A stretch of DNA of 64,000 nt from Torreya grandis. Its lineage: Eukaryota; Streptophyta; Pinopsida; Cupressales; Taxaceae. Below the pieces are notes generated by a model. That model was not told the DNA's origin. It ran no database searches and worked only from the letters and a program-made list of their open reading frames with translations. This document shows positions 1-10,844 of this stretch, in pieces. Position numbers and translations under genes: made by a program. Position 1 is the first letter of the stretch; each line of letters opens with the position of its first letter. Where the stretch lies: positions 1,708,501 through 1,772,500 of the forward strand of contig JARHVA010002683.1 of the NCBI GenBank assembly GCA_037957365.1. Direction: 5' to 3'.

Positions 1-80
1 ATATAATATATGAAGCAAGGCTTATATAAATGTGTTGATGGAGTCCGTAATAGTATAATGTAAAACTAGTACCATGTTTT

Positions 81-496
81 AATTACTACATGATACGGAT
101 CGTGGTTCATTAAATTTTTTTTTTTTAAAGTACACAACAAAACAATCACAATGTAAAATAATAAGGTTAAAACTTTCATGCAAGAGATATGTTTAAATAT
201 TGCATAGGAAAATATTGTACAGACAAGGTCAATGGGCAATACAAAAGAATTTAATAATGTCAAAAATGAGTTATATGATCAAAGAATTTAATTACTACAT
301 GATATGGATCGTGGTTCTTTAGAAAAAAAAGACTTTAAAAAGTACACAACAAAACAATCACAACTTAAAATAATAAGGTTAAAACTTTCATACAAGAGAT
401 ATGATTAAATATTGCATAGGAAAATATTGTACATACAAGGTCAATGGGCAATACAAAATAATTTAATAATGTCAAAAACAAGTTATACGATCAAAT
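81..496. repeat. 209-bp tandem duplication (two copies)
   Basis: Copy 1 (81-289) and copy 2 (290-496) align along their whole length. Both start with AATTACTACATGATA, share ATGGATCGTGGTTC-like sequence and the stretch around AAAACTTTCAT, and end near ATGATCAAA. They differ by scattered substitutions and a changed A/T run near 115 and 320. The short reading frame over copy 1 is not conserved in copy 2, so I do not call it a gene. Function unknown; it lies just upstream of dispersed repeat R1. Confidence 0.85.
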
Positions 497-589
497 GTCA
501 CACACAACAAATGGCCAAAGAACATAAATAATATACATATTCAAATGTTTCACATACCAAATAATGATCTCATAGAGATACTCAATAAA

Positions 590-1110
590 TTGACACTTAA
601 AATTCATGTCCCATACACAATATACCAACAAGATCTATTCTAATATGTATAAGTCTTAATATTAATAGAACATAGAGCTAGAAAATAGTGTTCACTATAT
701 ACATGCAACATGATCATATCCTCTAAAATAGTATATCCATGTACACAATGAAGAACAAATATATTAGGAAGACATTTTAATAAATATATATCTCATCAAT
801 ATAGAGTCATGAAATGATAACTATTTCAGCAAAGCTACTAAGTAGAAGTAAGTCAAACATATTAGTCCATATAAAAGTCTATATATCTTGCATAGCATTT
901 ATGAATATTAATGAAATGCATGTGTGATAGAAAAATAGTACAATATATAATAATTATTAGATAAATAAAAAATGACAATGATGTAAAATATATTTTTAAA
1001 TATGTTTTGGTCCTAATTTTAGATATTTAGAATTATATATTTATTTATTTATATTTTTGTAATATTTGATTTTTTTTAATGTTTACATTTTGAATTTTAG
1101 TAAAATAGAA
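590..1110 (+). repeat. Dispersed repeat R1, copy A
   Basis: About 520 bp aligning in the same orientation with 9556-10110. Shared landmarks are CATACACA near the start, AGAAAATAGTGTTCACTAT, AGTATATCCAT, ATATATATCTCAT, TATTAGTCCATATAA, GTGTGATAGAAAAA and TTTTGGTCCTAATTTTAGAT. Similarity stops near 1110, where chromovirus integrase sequence begins. No reading frame is shared, so this is probably LTR or other non-coding element sequence of unknown family. Confidence 0.75.
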
Positions 1111-2445
1111 TTGTATAGTGGTGGATTGGATGGACACTTTGGTAAGACAAAGATAATAATTTTGGTAGATGAGAAGTATTTTTTGTCAAAGATGAAGAGA
1201 GATGTGACAAGATATATTACAAGGTGTAAGATATGTCAGGTACCTAAAGGATATGCACATAATATAGGGTTATACATGTCATTACTGATTACAAGAAGAC
1301 CATAGAAAAATTGAAGTATGGATTTTGTGTTAGGATTAACAAACACATAGAGAGATAATGATTGAATTTTTGTTGTTGCAGATATATTTTCTAAGATAGT
1401 TTATTTTATTACATATAATAAAATCAATTGTGTCACTAGAGTTGCATAAATATTTTTAAAGATATTGTGAGATTGCATAGTATTCTAAAAATTATTACAT
1501 CAGATAGAAACATCAAATTTCTAATTCATTTTTGGAAGACTTTGTGGAGAAATGTGGGTACTAAGCTAGAATTTAGTAGTGCATATTACCCCCCAAATAA
1601 ATGGATAGACATAAGTTGTTAATATGATCTTGAGAAATCTATTGAGATGCTTAGCGGTAAAGAACCCCAAGTAATGAAACTTGACTTTAACAGAAATTAA
1701 GTTTGCATATAATCATGTAATGAATAGATCAATAGTTAAATCAGCATTTTAGATTGTTTATAGTAGAAATCCTAAGCATTTTAGATTTGGTATAGTTACC
1801 AATTGTAGAACAAGTTAGTAATGATGAAAAAACATTTGCAGTATATACAATGCTTATAAGAATAAGTAAGATGAAAATTGTAGGAAAATAATGATAAGTA
1901 TAAAGCAACATCAAATGTCAAAAGAAGTTCAAATATATTTGAATAATGAGATTTAGTAATGGTTTACTTGAGGAAAATGAGATTTATAAAAGGAACATAT
2001 AACAAGTTGAATTATAATAAATTGGACCATGAAGAATTGTGAAGAAAATCAATTCCAATGCTTATGAGGTGAGTTTACCACATAATTTTGATCTCTCTCT
2101 AGTATTTAATGTTTCTATTTATATAATTTTCATTGGAAAGATAGTGAGTGTGAATAAGATGAAGAAGTAGATTGGAAGCAATAGGTGCCAAATAAGAAGA
2201 AAGAAAATATAGTGTATGTTTTGGATAAGAAGATAATAAACACAAGGCATGAATTTTATGACATGATTTAGTACATTTGGATGTTTTATAACATGAATAA
2301 CAAACTTGGATTACATAATGGGTGATGAATAATATTGATAAGAACAAATTGTAGTAGTAAAATCCGAGCAACTTGCAAGAGCTGAGTTGTTTTCAACTAG
2401 AGCAGAATGATGCAAGAAAAGAGGTCAAACTTCTAGAAACCATAG
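1110..2445 (+). pseudogene. Ty3/gypsy chromovirus integrase and chromodomain relic
   Basis: Broken 3' end of a pol gene. Several plus frames together give the integrase zinc-binding domain (GGLDGHFGKTK then RCKICQVPKG, 1120-1262), the start of the catalytic core (MDFVLGLTNT and FVVADIFSKIVYFI, 1314-1410), the core around ITSDRNIKF and EFSSAYYP (1490-1600), KFAYNHVMNRS (1700-1735), the integrase tail KKINSNAYEVSLPHNFDL (2043-2096) and a chromodomain-like segment with VLDKKIINTRHEFY (2205-2290). It ends with a tail containing ELFSTRAE near 2380. Many stops and shifts rule out function. The same family, with gag and RT, lies on the minus strand at 56640-60760. The chromodomain of this class binds modified histone tails and steers integration. 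Family assignment is firm; the left boundary at R1 is inferred. Confidence 0.85.
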
Positions 2446-3830
2446 GTTTTAATCTATAGCTCCGTTTTATCCCTTCTTCATGCCAAAATCACTGGCTCAA
2501 AATTTTTAATACTATCATAACCTGCCCTTCCAGTTATGTGATGTTTTCGATAAATTTAGGAGGCCAAACGTGACCATCTTAGGGTCTACAATTGCAATTT
2601 ATAATTATTTTTAGTTTTTTTTCTTAAATTTAAAAATTATTTATTTTTGTAATTGAATTTGAACTTCAATTTAAAATCATCTGATATATTAATGTTATAA
2701 TTTACTTTATGTTTACATATTTTTAGATTTAAGCATGCTTGAATACAAAACTTACTAAAAATAAAACATTTTAAAAATAAGAGGTAGAATTTTATTTATT
2801 TTTAAAGATTCAAATTTTATATATAAACTCTAATTCTAAGTTATAATTTATTTATATACAATTTTTAATTATTTAAATATTTTAATACGAATCAATATTA
2901 GTTATTGTTCAAAATTTTGATTTATTCAATTTTGATTTATTTTAATAATATTCTGATCCATTATAATAAAACATCATTATCATATATACAAATACATGTA
3001 AATATTTTTCCTTATAAATAAATTATATAAAAACTTTATAAAACATCACTGAACATGTTTAGAGTTAAAATATGTACAATTTATAGGATTTACAAATATT
3101 TTTGAATAATGTCATAATTAGTTTAACTAATAAAAATGTTGATCATTTATTAAAATAAATTATTATAAATAAGTTATTTGATCATTAAAAAGGTATTAGA
3201 AATTTATTTTATTTGATATTGGAATATGTCATTTGTCCGTGATTTTTTAAAAATAGATATGATAGGGTCTTTACAATTTCTCTATCTTTATTAATGTCAA
3301 GGATATTCAAATCATTTATTTTGTAAATTAAATTGAAATTAAATTTTTAAATATTTTATTTTTAGTATCAAAATATATTTAGAAGTTAATATATTATAAT
3401 AATATTTATTTAAGATTTCTTTTAATGAATAGATTTTTAAATGATAATTAAATAAATGTCAAATTTAAAATTAAAAATAATAATGAAAAACTCATTTTAT
3501 TATAATTTAATATATTTTTCTTAATTTAAAAATTATTTATTTAATATTATTAAATTTTATATAAATTTTTAAAAAATAAAATAAAAATTATTTTTATGAA
3601 ATTTATTGCCATGTATGGTTTTAGTCATCTCGCAAATAACCTCCATCAGTTAAAAAGAATTAAGGTTTATGATAAAATAACTTAGTTTCCATACCTAAAC
3701 TTCATGGAATTCACCAGGCTAATTTTGCGGAAAAGAACATGAGAGGATTGAGAGGATACAATATGTTTGTATTACGGCTTACATAATTTCAAGTCCGCGG
3801 ATAAAGGGGACTCGGCCTAAGTTTATAAAT
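2446..3830. other. AT-rich sequence, no gene seen
   Basis: The first 150 bases continue the chromovirus non-coding tail: CCGTTTTATCCCTTCTTCATGCCAAAA resembles the minus-strand sequence left of 56640. The rest is A/T-dominated, with no family I recognise on either strand. Confidence 0.5.
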
Positions 3831-3840
3831 TCTACCTTCT

Positions 3841-3963
3841 ACACACATTTGAATTCAAAAATTCTCTTTTCAACTTCTACCTGTTTCTCATTTCTTACTG
3901 AGCTACACACATTTGAATTCAAAAATTCTCTTTTCAACTTCTACCTGTTTCTCATTTCTTACT
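3841..3963. repeat. 64-bp-period tandem duplication
   Basis: A block beginning ACACACATTTGAATTC and ending CTCATTTCTTACT occurs at 3841-3899 and again, essentially unchanged, at 3905-3963. Near-identity in a region of otherwise decayed sequence suggests a recent local duplication. Confidence 0.9.
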
Positions 3964-4212
3964 TTAGGCTCAGTAGACTCTTTTAAGAACATAAAGAATT
4001 AATTATTTTTAGGTGAAACTTAACCATCATGTACAAATATTTGTTGGCAATAAACCAAAGAATTAAAGCATGCATGAAGTTGAAATGGTTACATCGTTGT
4101 ACTTGAAACAAATAGGTCAAAAGATCAAAATCTGTTGACAGAACATATCTTTACATTGACATAGTCAACGATTCATATCTGCGCTTGTTGGTTATGCTTA
4201 GGGGTTACCCTA

Positions 4213-4464
4213 GGATCTTCATTGATGTAAGCAGAGGAAATATATGAATGAGAGTAGCAAAGCCCTGCTATTTGGTATGCAGTAAATGATTGTATGCAGT
4301 AAATGATTGTATACGAGAATAACGTAGCCCTGCATAAGTGGCATAAAGGATTAAAAAATTGTATTACTCTTGGTAGAAGATTAATGAAATTTAACTATTT
4401 TCTATTTGTTTTGTTGTGTCTATCTATTTATTTCCTCTATTTTTTCTGAGTCTCAAATCCAATA
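4213..4464 (+). repeat. 5' LTR of the copia element, left-truncated
   Basis: Aligns with the last 240 bp of the 3' LTR (about 9318-9555). Shared words are GAGGAAATATATGAATG, AGTAAATGATTGTAT, CTGTATTACTCTTGG-like sequence and TTCTGAG. It ends AATCCAATA, where the 3' LTR ends AATCCAACA. The first ~265 bp (U3) have no counterpart upstream of 4213. It carries an exact 17-bp tandem duplication (4275-4291 and 4292-4308) absent from the 3' LTR, so that change arose after insertion. Confidence 0.85.
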
Positions 4465-4467
4465 AAC

Positions 4468-4480
4468 TGGTATCCGAGTA
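4468..4480 (+). other. Primer binding site, initiator tRNA-Met type
   Basis: TGGTATCCGAGTA three bases after the LTR end. The usual plant copia site is TGGTATCAGAGC, complementary to the 3' end of initiator tRNA-Met; this copy has a few changes. Confidence 0.8.
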
Positions 4481-4782
4481 GTAGAAATATCCTGGTCAAT
4501 GCAAGATCCACCCAAAGACAAAAGGGAATCGTTTCAAATAAGAAGAAAGTTCACAAATTTTGGGCCAAAGAATAAGCGATGAAGTGAAGAGACCAAATCA
4601 AAAGGGTGAGTGAGTCAACCAAGTAAGTCGATCTATTTTAAATCAGCCTATGTATGAGTTAAAAATTGTCTTCAACGTAGAGGTGCCAACCATTAGTAAA
4701 ATAAAAGGAAAAAATTGTAGATGCCCGTATCATTCAGTAAAAGCTATTCAGAAAAAGAATAGAGTTGAAACAGAGCATTAAA

Positions 4783-5800
4783 ATGGGGGAAGGAGAAACT
4801 CCAATAGAAGTAAAATATTAGAAAGAGATTTGTTTTATAGAAGTCATGGTAGGAATAAGTGTTAGCATTTATCAACTCCAAATACCAATATTTAATGGAA
4901 AAATTTATGATTTTTGGAGTATAAAAATGAAAACTCTGTTATGTTCACAAGATGTTTGAGATTTAGTGGAAAATGGGTTCCTTGAACCAGCAAACCAACA
5001 TGCATATTAGGCACTGTCACAAGTAGATAAGGACCTACTCAAGAAGAATAAAAACAAGGATTCTAAAGCATTTTTTTTCATCTATAAATCCATATAAGTA
5101 TCAATATTTCCAAGGGTTGCAGCGATTACAAGTTCAAAACAAGCATTGGAAACCCTACAAACAACATACCAAGGTACTAGCAAAGTTAAAAATGCCAAAT
5201 TACAAATACTTAGAAGGGATTCTAAGAATCTTCATAGAAAAGAATAAGATAATATAGACTCATTTTTTACATATGTAATGGGCATTGTAAATAAAATAAG
5301 AACTCCTGGTGAGAGTATAAAAAAAAAGAAGGTTTTAGAAAAAGTACATAGAAGCTTGCCTACAAAATTTTATTAAGTAGCAGTGACCATTGAAGAATCT
5401 AAGGATTTATCTTAGTTATCTATTGATGAATTAATGGGGTCATTGTTGTCACATGAGCAAAGGTTAAGCCATTCAGTAGCATCTTCATTGGAAAATGCAT
5501 TCAAAACTCAGATTTTAGTCAATAGAACAAGAGGGAGATAAAATTATAGCAGAGTTAGAGGTCATTTTTCATCAAGAGGAGGTAGAGATTCTAATCAATT
5601 TAAATCAGACCAACATCAATCCCTCATATGTATTTCACACCATCAAAAGGAAGAGCTAGGAGCCATTTCTATGGCCATCATCAAGGAGAAATGTATGATA
5701 AATCAAACATCTAATGGTATTATTATTAAATATTTAGTCATTTTGCATTTGAATGTATAAAAAGGGAATATGATATGAATAAATTAATAAAAGGCAAATT
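4783..5800 (+). pseudogene. copia gag relic
   Basis: The frame starts at the first ATG after the PBS leader (MGEGETPIEVKY). Next come IYQLQIPIFNGKIYDFWSIK (typical gag_pre sequence preceding the capsid), KALETLQTTYQG-like sequence (about 5140) and DELMGSLLSHEQR (5425-5465), the usual UBN2-type gag C-terminus. A collapsed zinc knuckle (HFAFECIKR, about 5735-5765) follows. Gag would form the particle that packages the RNA. At least six stops interrupt it. Confidence 0.8.
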
Positions 5801-5884
5801 TTACAAGTGAAAAGTAGCCCAACACTAGTGAACAAAACAAAATGTTGATAACATGTAATGTTACATAAAAAAAACTCAAAGGAA

Positions 5885-7245
5885 GTATGGTTTTTAGATA
5901 GTGGGTATAGCAATCATATGAGTGCAAATAAGGAATTATTTGCAATAATAGATGATTCGGTAAAATAAAAATTACAGTTGGGAAAATATCGCAAATTATT
6001 AGTCATGGGAAAAGGATCAATTAAAATAAGAACAAAACAAGTTAAAAAGAATGAAAACACAATCTAATAAGTATTGGTCAATTGGTGCAAAAATGGTATA
6101 GGATATACTTTGAGAATGGTGAACATGTGATTTTGGAAAAGAAACCCAGCAATAATCTAACTGTAAAATTTGAAATGAGGAGAAATATAATGTTTCCTCT
6201 TAAGATCCAAAGGGAACTATGTTTAAAATCTCAAGGATTTCAAACAATTGCTGAAGCAACATTTAGAATTTCATGCAAGGATCAATATTGGTTATGGCAC
6301 TTAAGATTTGGAAATCTAAACTTTAAATGTTTACATATGTTGTATAGAAAGAGAATGGTATATGTATTGCCACCAATAAATCCACTTTAAACAACATGTG
6401 AGAGTTGAATACTAGCAAAGCAACATAAACAAAAAAAACTTCCATTGAAAAATATTATGGGGTAACTCATCCACTTAAAATAATTCATTCAAGCCTTTTA
6501 AGACCGATGTAAACACCATCCATAAGTGTAAATCTATATTTTTTGACATTCATTGATGATTTCAGCCTCAAAACTTGAGTCTATTTCTTAAAATATAAAT
6601 AATATGTGTTTGATATTTTTAAGGAGTTTGAGGCAAAAGTTGAAAATAAAAGTGGATATTATATCAAAATATTGAGAACCAATCAAGGTGGTTAATCCAT
6701 ATCAAATGATTTTCTAAATTTTTGTAAGGTAAATGGAATAATAAAATAATTCACAATAATATATACACCTCAACAAAATGAAGTAGCAAAAAGAAAGAAT
6801 ATGACAATTATGGAAATGACAAGAAGCATGATAAAAGCTAAGCATCTACCAAATGAATATTGGGTTGAAGTGGTTGCATGTGTAGATACATTTTCAATAG
6901 GTGTTCAACAAAAGTTTTGATAAATAGAATACCACAAGAAGTTTGGAGCAAAAAGAAACATAATGTTTTACATTTGAGAGCCTTTGGATGTGTAACATAC
7001 TCCTCAATACCTCAAGAATTAAGAAAGAAGCTCGATTATAGAGGTGAAATGTGCATTTTTATGGGATATAGTGAACAATCTAAAGCATACAAACTATACA
7101 ATTTGATTACAAAGAAGATAATAATCAGCTGTGATGTATAATTTATTAAAGAAGCGTGGGATAGAAGCATTGATAAAATAACTATAATCACAGCCAATGT
7201 TCCACATGAGAATGAGGACAATGAAATTCAAAGTGGGAATCCTAA
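5885..7245 (+). pseudogene. copia protease and integrase relic
   Basis: Protease: WFLDSGYSNHMS at 5888-5923 keeps the catalytic DSG triad motif of copia proteases. GAG-pre-integrase: YWLWHLRFGNLNFKCLHML, about 6288-6345, with the zinc-binding region degraded after it. Integrase core: pieces of the second half are legible (YTPQQNEVAKRKN near 6765, TIMEMTRSMIKAKHLPNEYW near 6810-6865). The integrase C-terminus reads EVWSKKKHNVLHLRAFGC then CIFMGYSEQSKAYKLYN (6930-7105), an excellent match to the family. Stops and shifts are spread through it. Confidence 0.85.
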
Positions 7246-7469
7246 TAGATAAGTAAATATTCCTCAAGATCCACTAGTAAATGTTTTTACAACAGCTTCT
7301 AAGGTACCCACGACTCCAATTCCATCTACTCTAGCTAGTAATAACAATAGTGAATCATCTATTCCAATACTTTCATCATTGAGATCACAGTCTATAAACA
7401 CTTCAAATAAGACCCATAGTCTAAAGGATATTTATGATGAGTTTCAAGAAGATGAAAATATGGATATCT

Positions 7470-8425
7470 ATTATGATTTTGCAATATTAACACACGCTGA
7501 TCCAATTTACTTTAAGGGTGCAATTAAAGATGATAATTGAATTGTAGTTATGGATGAATAAATTCAATCAAATAAGAATCAAATGTGGGATCTTGTAGAG
7601 CTTCCTAAAGGAAATGACATTATTAGATTAAAATGGGATTACAAAACAAAGTCTAATGTAGATAGAAAAGTTGAGAAACACAAATCAAGACTAGTAGCTA
7701 AGGGCTTCACACAATAACTAGGTATAGATTACAACAAAACATGTATACATGTTGCAATACTAGACACTATTAGAATGGCGTTATTTATTATAGCTCAAAA
7801 AAGTTGGAAGGTTTATGAAATGGATGTCAAATCATAAATATTTAATGGAATTTTAGAAGAAGAAGCTTATATATAACAACCACCTAGTTATGATGTTATA
7901 GGAGAAGAGCACAAGGTCTACAACTTGAAAAAGGCCTTATATGGATTGAAGTAAGCTCTTAGAGCTTGGTATACTACAATAGATTTTTATTTTGTAAATA
8001 ATAGATTTATCAAATGTGGTAATAAACCAAATTTGTATGTGAAATTGAATGATGAAGGAAACATTTTGATAGTATGTTTGTATGTGGATGACTTGAGTTT
8101 TACCCAAAACTTGTCATCTGAATCATTTAAGGTGACCATGAAAATTGAATTTCAGATGACTGATTTGGGATTTATGAGATATTTTCTTAGCACAAAAGTA
8201 AGTCAATCTAAGCAAGACATGTTCATATTTTGATCAAAGTATGTTAATGACTTATTAAAAAGGTTCAAGATGTTGAATGTTAAATCAGCTCCTACACGAG
8301 TTGCGATGGTTTTAAAACTTAGCAAGGACGACAAAAGTTCAACTATTGATGAAAATTTATTCATGAGATTAGTTGAAAACCTCATGTATTTGACCACCAC
8401 AAGACCCAACATTATGTATATGGTT
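7470..8425 (+). pseudogene. copia reverse transcriptase (RVT_2) relic
   Basis: Starts around the acceptor region MWDLVELPKGNDIIRLKWDY (7581-7640), followed by HKSRLVAKGFTQ*LGIDYNK (7680-7735), WKVYEMDVKS and KALYGLK*ALRAWY (about 7806-7970). The catalytic box is intact as CLYVDDLSF (8073-8100), then FQMTDLGFMRYFLSTKVSQ. The connection region reads FMRLVENLMYLTTTRPNIMY (8360-8420). The enzyme copies the element RNA into DNA. Four or more stops, mostly TAA where Gln is expected, inactivate it. Confidence 0.9.
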
Positions 8426-8439
8426 AGTCTTATTTAAAT

Positions 8440-8965
8440 ATTGATGGATAATCTAAAAGAGTCTCATTAGAAAGTTAGAAAAAGAATTCTGAGATATATA
8501 GCTGGAACAAAGTGTTTTGGGATCATGTGTACATCATCAGATGATTCCAGGGTGATTGGTTATATAGATGGTGATTGGGGAGGTAGCATGGACAATATAA
8601 AAATCACTTTAAGATATTTTTTTCATCTTAGATTGGGTGATATCTCTTGGGCATTGAAGAAGTAACCAATTGTGACACTTTCATTAGCTGAAGCAAAATA
8701 TGTTGTAGCCACATTGGCTACTTGCCAAGCAATGTGGATGAGAATATTACTTTTAGATTTGATGCATAGTCAAAAATCTACAAAGATATATTTTGAAAAA
8801 TATTCAGGAATTGCATTATCTAAAAATCATGTGTTTCATAAATGCATCAAGCATATTGATACTAGATATAATTTTATTCATGAATTGGTGAACAATGGTG
8901 ATATATATCATCAGTTTTATAAGTATGAAAAGCAACTAGCAAACATATTCATAAATACACTTTAA
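8440..8965 (+). pseudogene. copia RNase H relic
   Basis: Follows RT directly. Legible parts are RILRYIAGTKCFGIM (about 8484-8530), GYIDGDWGG (8560-8586, the first catalytic Asp region), TLSLAEAKYVVATLATCQAMW (8676-8737, second acidic position), and HKCIKHIDTRYNFIHELVNNGDIYHQ with QLANIFINTL near the end. This domain removes RNA from the RNA/DNA hybrid. It is less damaged than RT: the last 97 residues (8672-8965) are open. Confidence 0.9.
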
Positions 8966-9027
8966 AATAACATGTTTGATCATCTCTAGGAAAGTATATG
9001 GATAACTGATATACATGGAAATGAATA

Positions 9028-9041
9028 TTAAGAGGGAGGTT
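9028..9041 (+). other. Polypurine tract of the copia element
   Basis: TTAAGAGGGAGG lies directly before the 3' LTR start. It is the expected plus-strand primer and fixes the left edge of the LTR. Confidence 0.75.
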
Positions 9042-9555
9042 TGTGAACATGAATGTATAGTGCACCAACATTAATCTCCCTTGCCATGTCATATCACTCT
9101 ACAACTATGCCAACAACTTGTATTTATCTCATATCAAGTATTAATGTCTTAATACATTACAAATATCTTTATATATCCCCTATTTGTAGCTATACTTATG
9201 GATTATATTTAATGTGTGAATTAACAATATTTTCTTATTAGTTTTTGTAGCATTTCAGGAGACTTCTAGGCTATATTGTTGAACTGATTTGTTTTGCAAA
9301 TAATATATATCATATACTCTATTTTTATCAATGTAAGTAGAGGAAATATATGAATGAAAGCAGTAAAGCCCTACTATTTAGTATGCAGTAAATGATTGTA
9401 TAGGAGAACAGTAAATCCCTGCGTAACTGGTATAAATGATTACAAGTCTGTATTACTCTTGGAAGAAGATTAATTAAATTTAACTATTTAGTATCTGTTT
9501 TTCTATGTATATTTGTTTATTTATTATATTTTTTTTCTGAGGCTTAAATCCAACA
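9042..9555 (+). repeat. 3' LTR of the copia element (~514 bp)
   Basis: Begins TGTGAACATG after the polypurine tract and ends CCAACA, giving TG...CA ends. Its right half matches the partial 5' LTR. The left half (U3) is unique in the window. The LTR supplied promoter and polyadenylation signals. Exact start may be 9042 or 9044. Confidence 0.8.
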
Positions 9556-10110
9556 TAAAATCCATGGACCATACACATATACAATAAACATCTATTCTAA
9601 TATAGACAATTAATAACATTAATAGAGCATAAAACTAGAAAATAGTGTTCACTATGTATGTGTAACATAAATATATCCTATAAAGTAGTATATCCATCTA
9701 TACAATGAAGGATAGAGATGTTAGCAATACATTTCTAAGAAATATATATCTCATTGATATAGGAGTCATAAAATGATATCAAATTTAAATATTATAACCT
9801 ATGTATAAGAAACCCTCAATTTAGGAAGGTTACTAGGTAGAAGTATTGGCCAAATGTATTAGTCCATATAATAGTCTATATATCTTACATAATATTCATG
9901 AATACTATTGAAATACGTGTGTGATAGAAAAAGAGCACAATATCTACTAATAATTAGATAAATAAAATATGAAAATTATGTAAAAATAGATTTACAATTA
10001 TGCTTTGGTCCTAATTTTAGATTTTTATAATATTAAATTATTATTTTTTACATTTTTATAATATTTGATTTTTTTTTACCTTTGCATTTTGAAACTTAGT
10101 AAAAATAGAA
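9556..10110 (+). repeat. Dispersed repeat R1, copy B
   Basis: Same repeat as 590-1110, starting at the base after the copia 3' LTR. Compared with copy A it has a ~30-bp block near 9780-9830 (ATTATAACCTATG...) that copy A lacks or has lost. After 10110 the two copies diverge completely. Confidence 0.75.
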
Positions 10111-10844
10111 ACTAATTATAATTAAGGATTTTAATGTAGAATAAAGTGTATTAATCTAACTAATTATTAATGTTTGTCTATGTGAAGTATGCACTAGAAA
10201 TGATATCATCACTATGTGTAAATAAAAAAAAATAAAAAATCAATTGTAGATGTGATTGTAACTTTGAAAATGTAAGAACATAATGAGCATGTAGAGGAAA
10301 TATTTTATTTTCTCGTCTAATCAAATGTACAATTTTTGAATTATGTATCATGTCTAACAATATAACACAAGAAAAGAATGTTTTTTAATGAATAAATATT
10401 GGTTTGTATACTAGAAAAATGTGAAATATCTAAAAATTGGCAAAATTAAGGATTTATGTGCTGAAATTTTGATCTTCTATAGAATTTTGCACAAGTCATG
10501 ATCAACTAACAATGAATGGTAGTGGTAAGTGATTTTATCCCTTACTAGTCAATATCATGATTGTCATAAAATATAATTTATAGTGAACATTGTTAAATCA
10601 AAGAGTTAAATATAAACTCAAATAAGTGATTTGGACTATTCATATATAGAAAGTGAAAAGGAAGAGAGAAAAATCTAAAACACCATAAGAAACAAAGGGC
10701 TTAGAATAAATTATTAAATTGAGTGTAGATGAAAATAATATAAGAACATAATGAAATAATCAATAATCTATGTAAAATCAATCGTTATTTTTTTATTGAA
10801 TAATTTGAATGTTTGTGATTATATTAAGTATAATATTTGTGTAA
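10111..10844. other. AT-rich sequence left of the Tat relic, no gene seen
   Basis: Lies just past the end of the minus-strand integrase, so it should be the 3' non-coding end or LTR of that element. I cannot define LTR ends. Confidence 0.4.

Larger units (their letters stand above)
4213..9555 (+). mobile_element. Ty1/copia LTR retrotransposon, near full length, decayed
   Basis: Complete domain order for copia: partial 5' LTR, tRNA-Met type PBS, gag, protease, integrase, RT, RNase H, polypurine tract, 3' LTR. Integrase preceding RT defines Ty1/copia. About 5.3 kb remain; the U3 half of the 5' LTR is missing, so the original was about 5.6 kb. Stops and shifts occur throughout, many at Gln codons (for example FTQ* at 7716 and YGLK*AL near 7950), so it is inactive. 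The 3' end lies inside repeat R1, implying insertion into an R1 copy; the left junction was later deleted, so no target-site duplication can be read. Confidence 0.9.
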
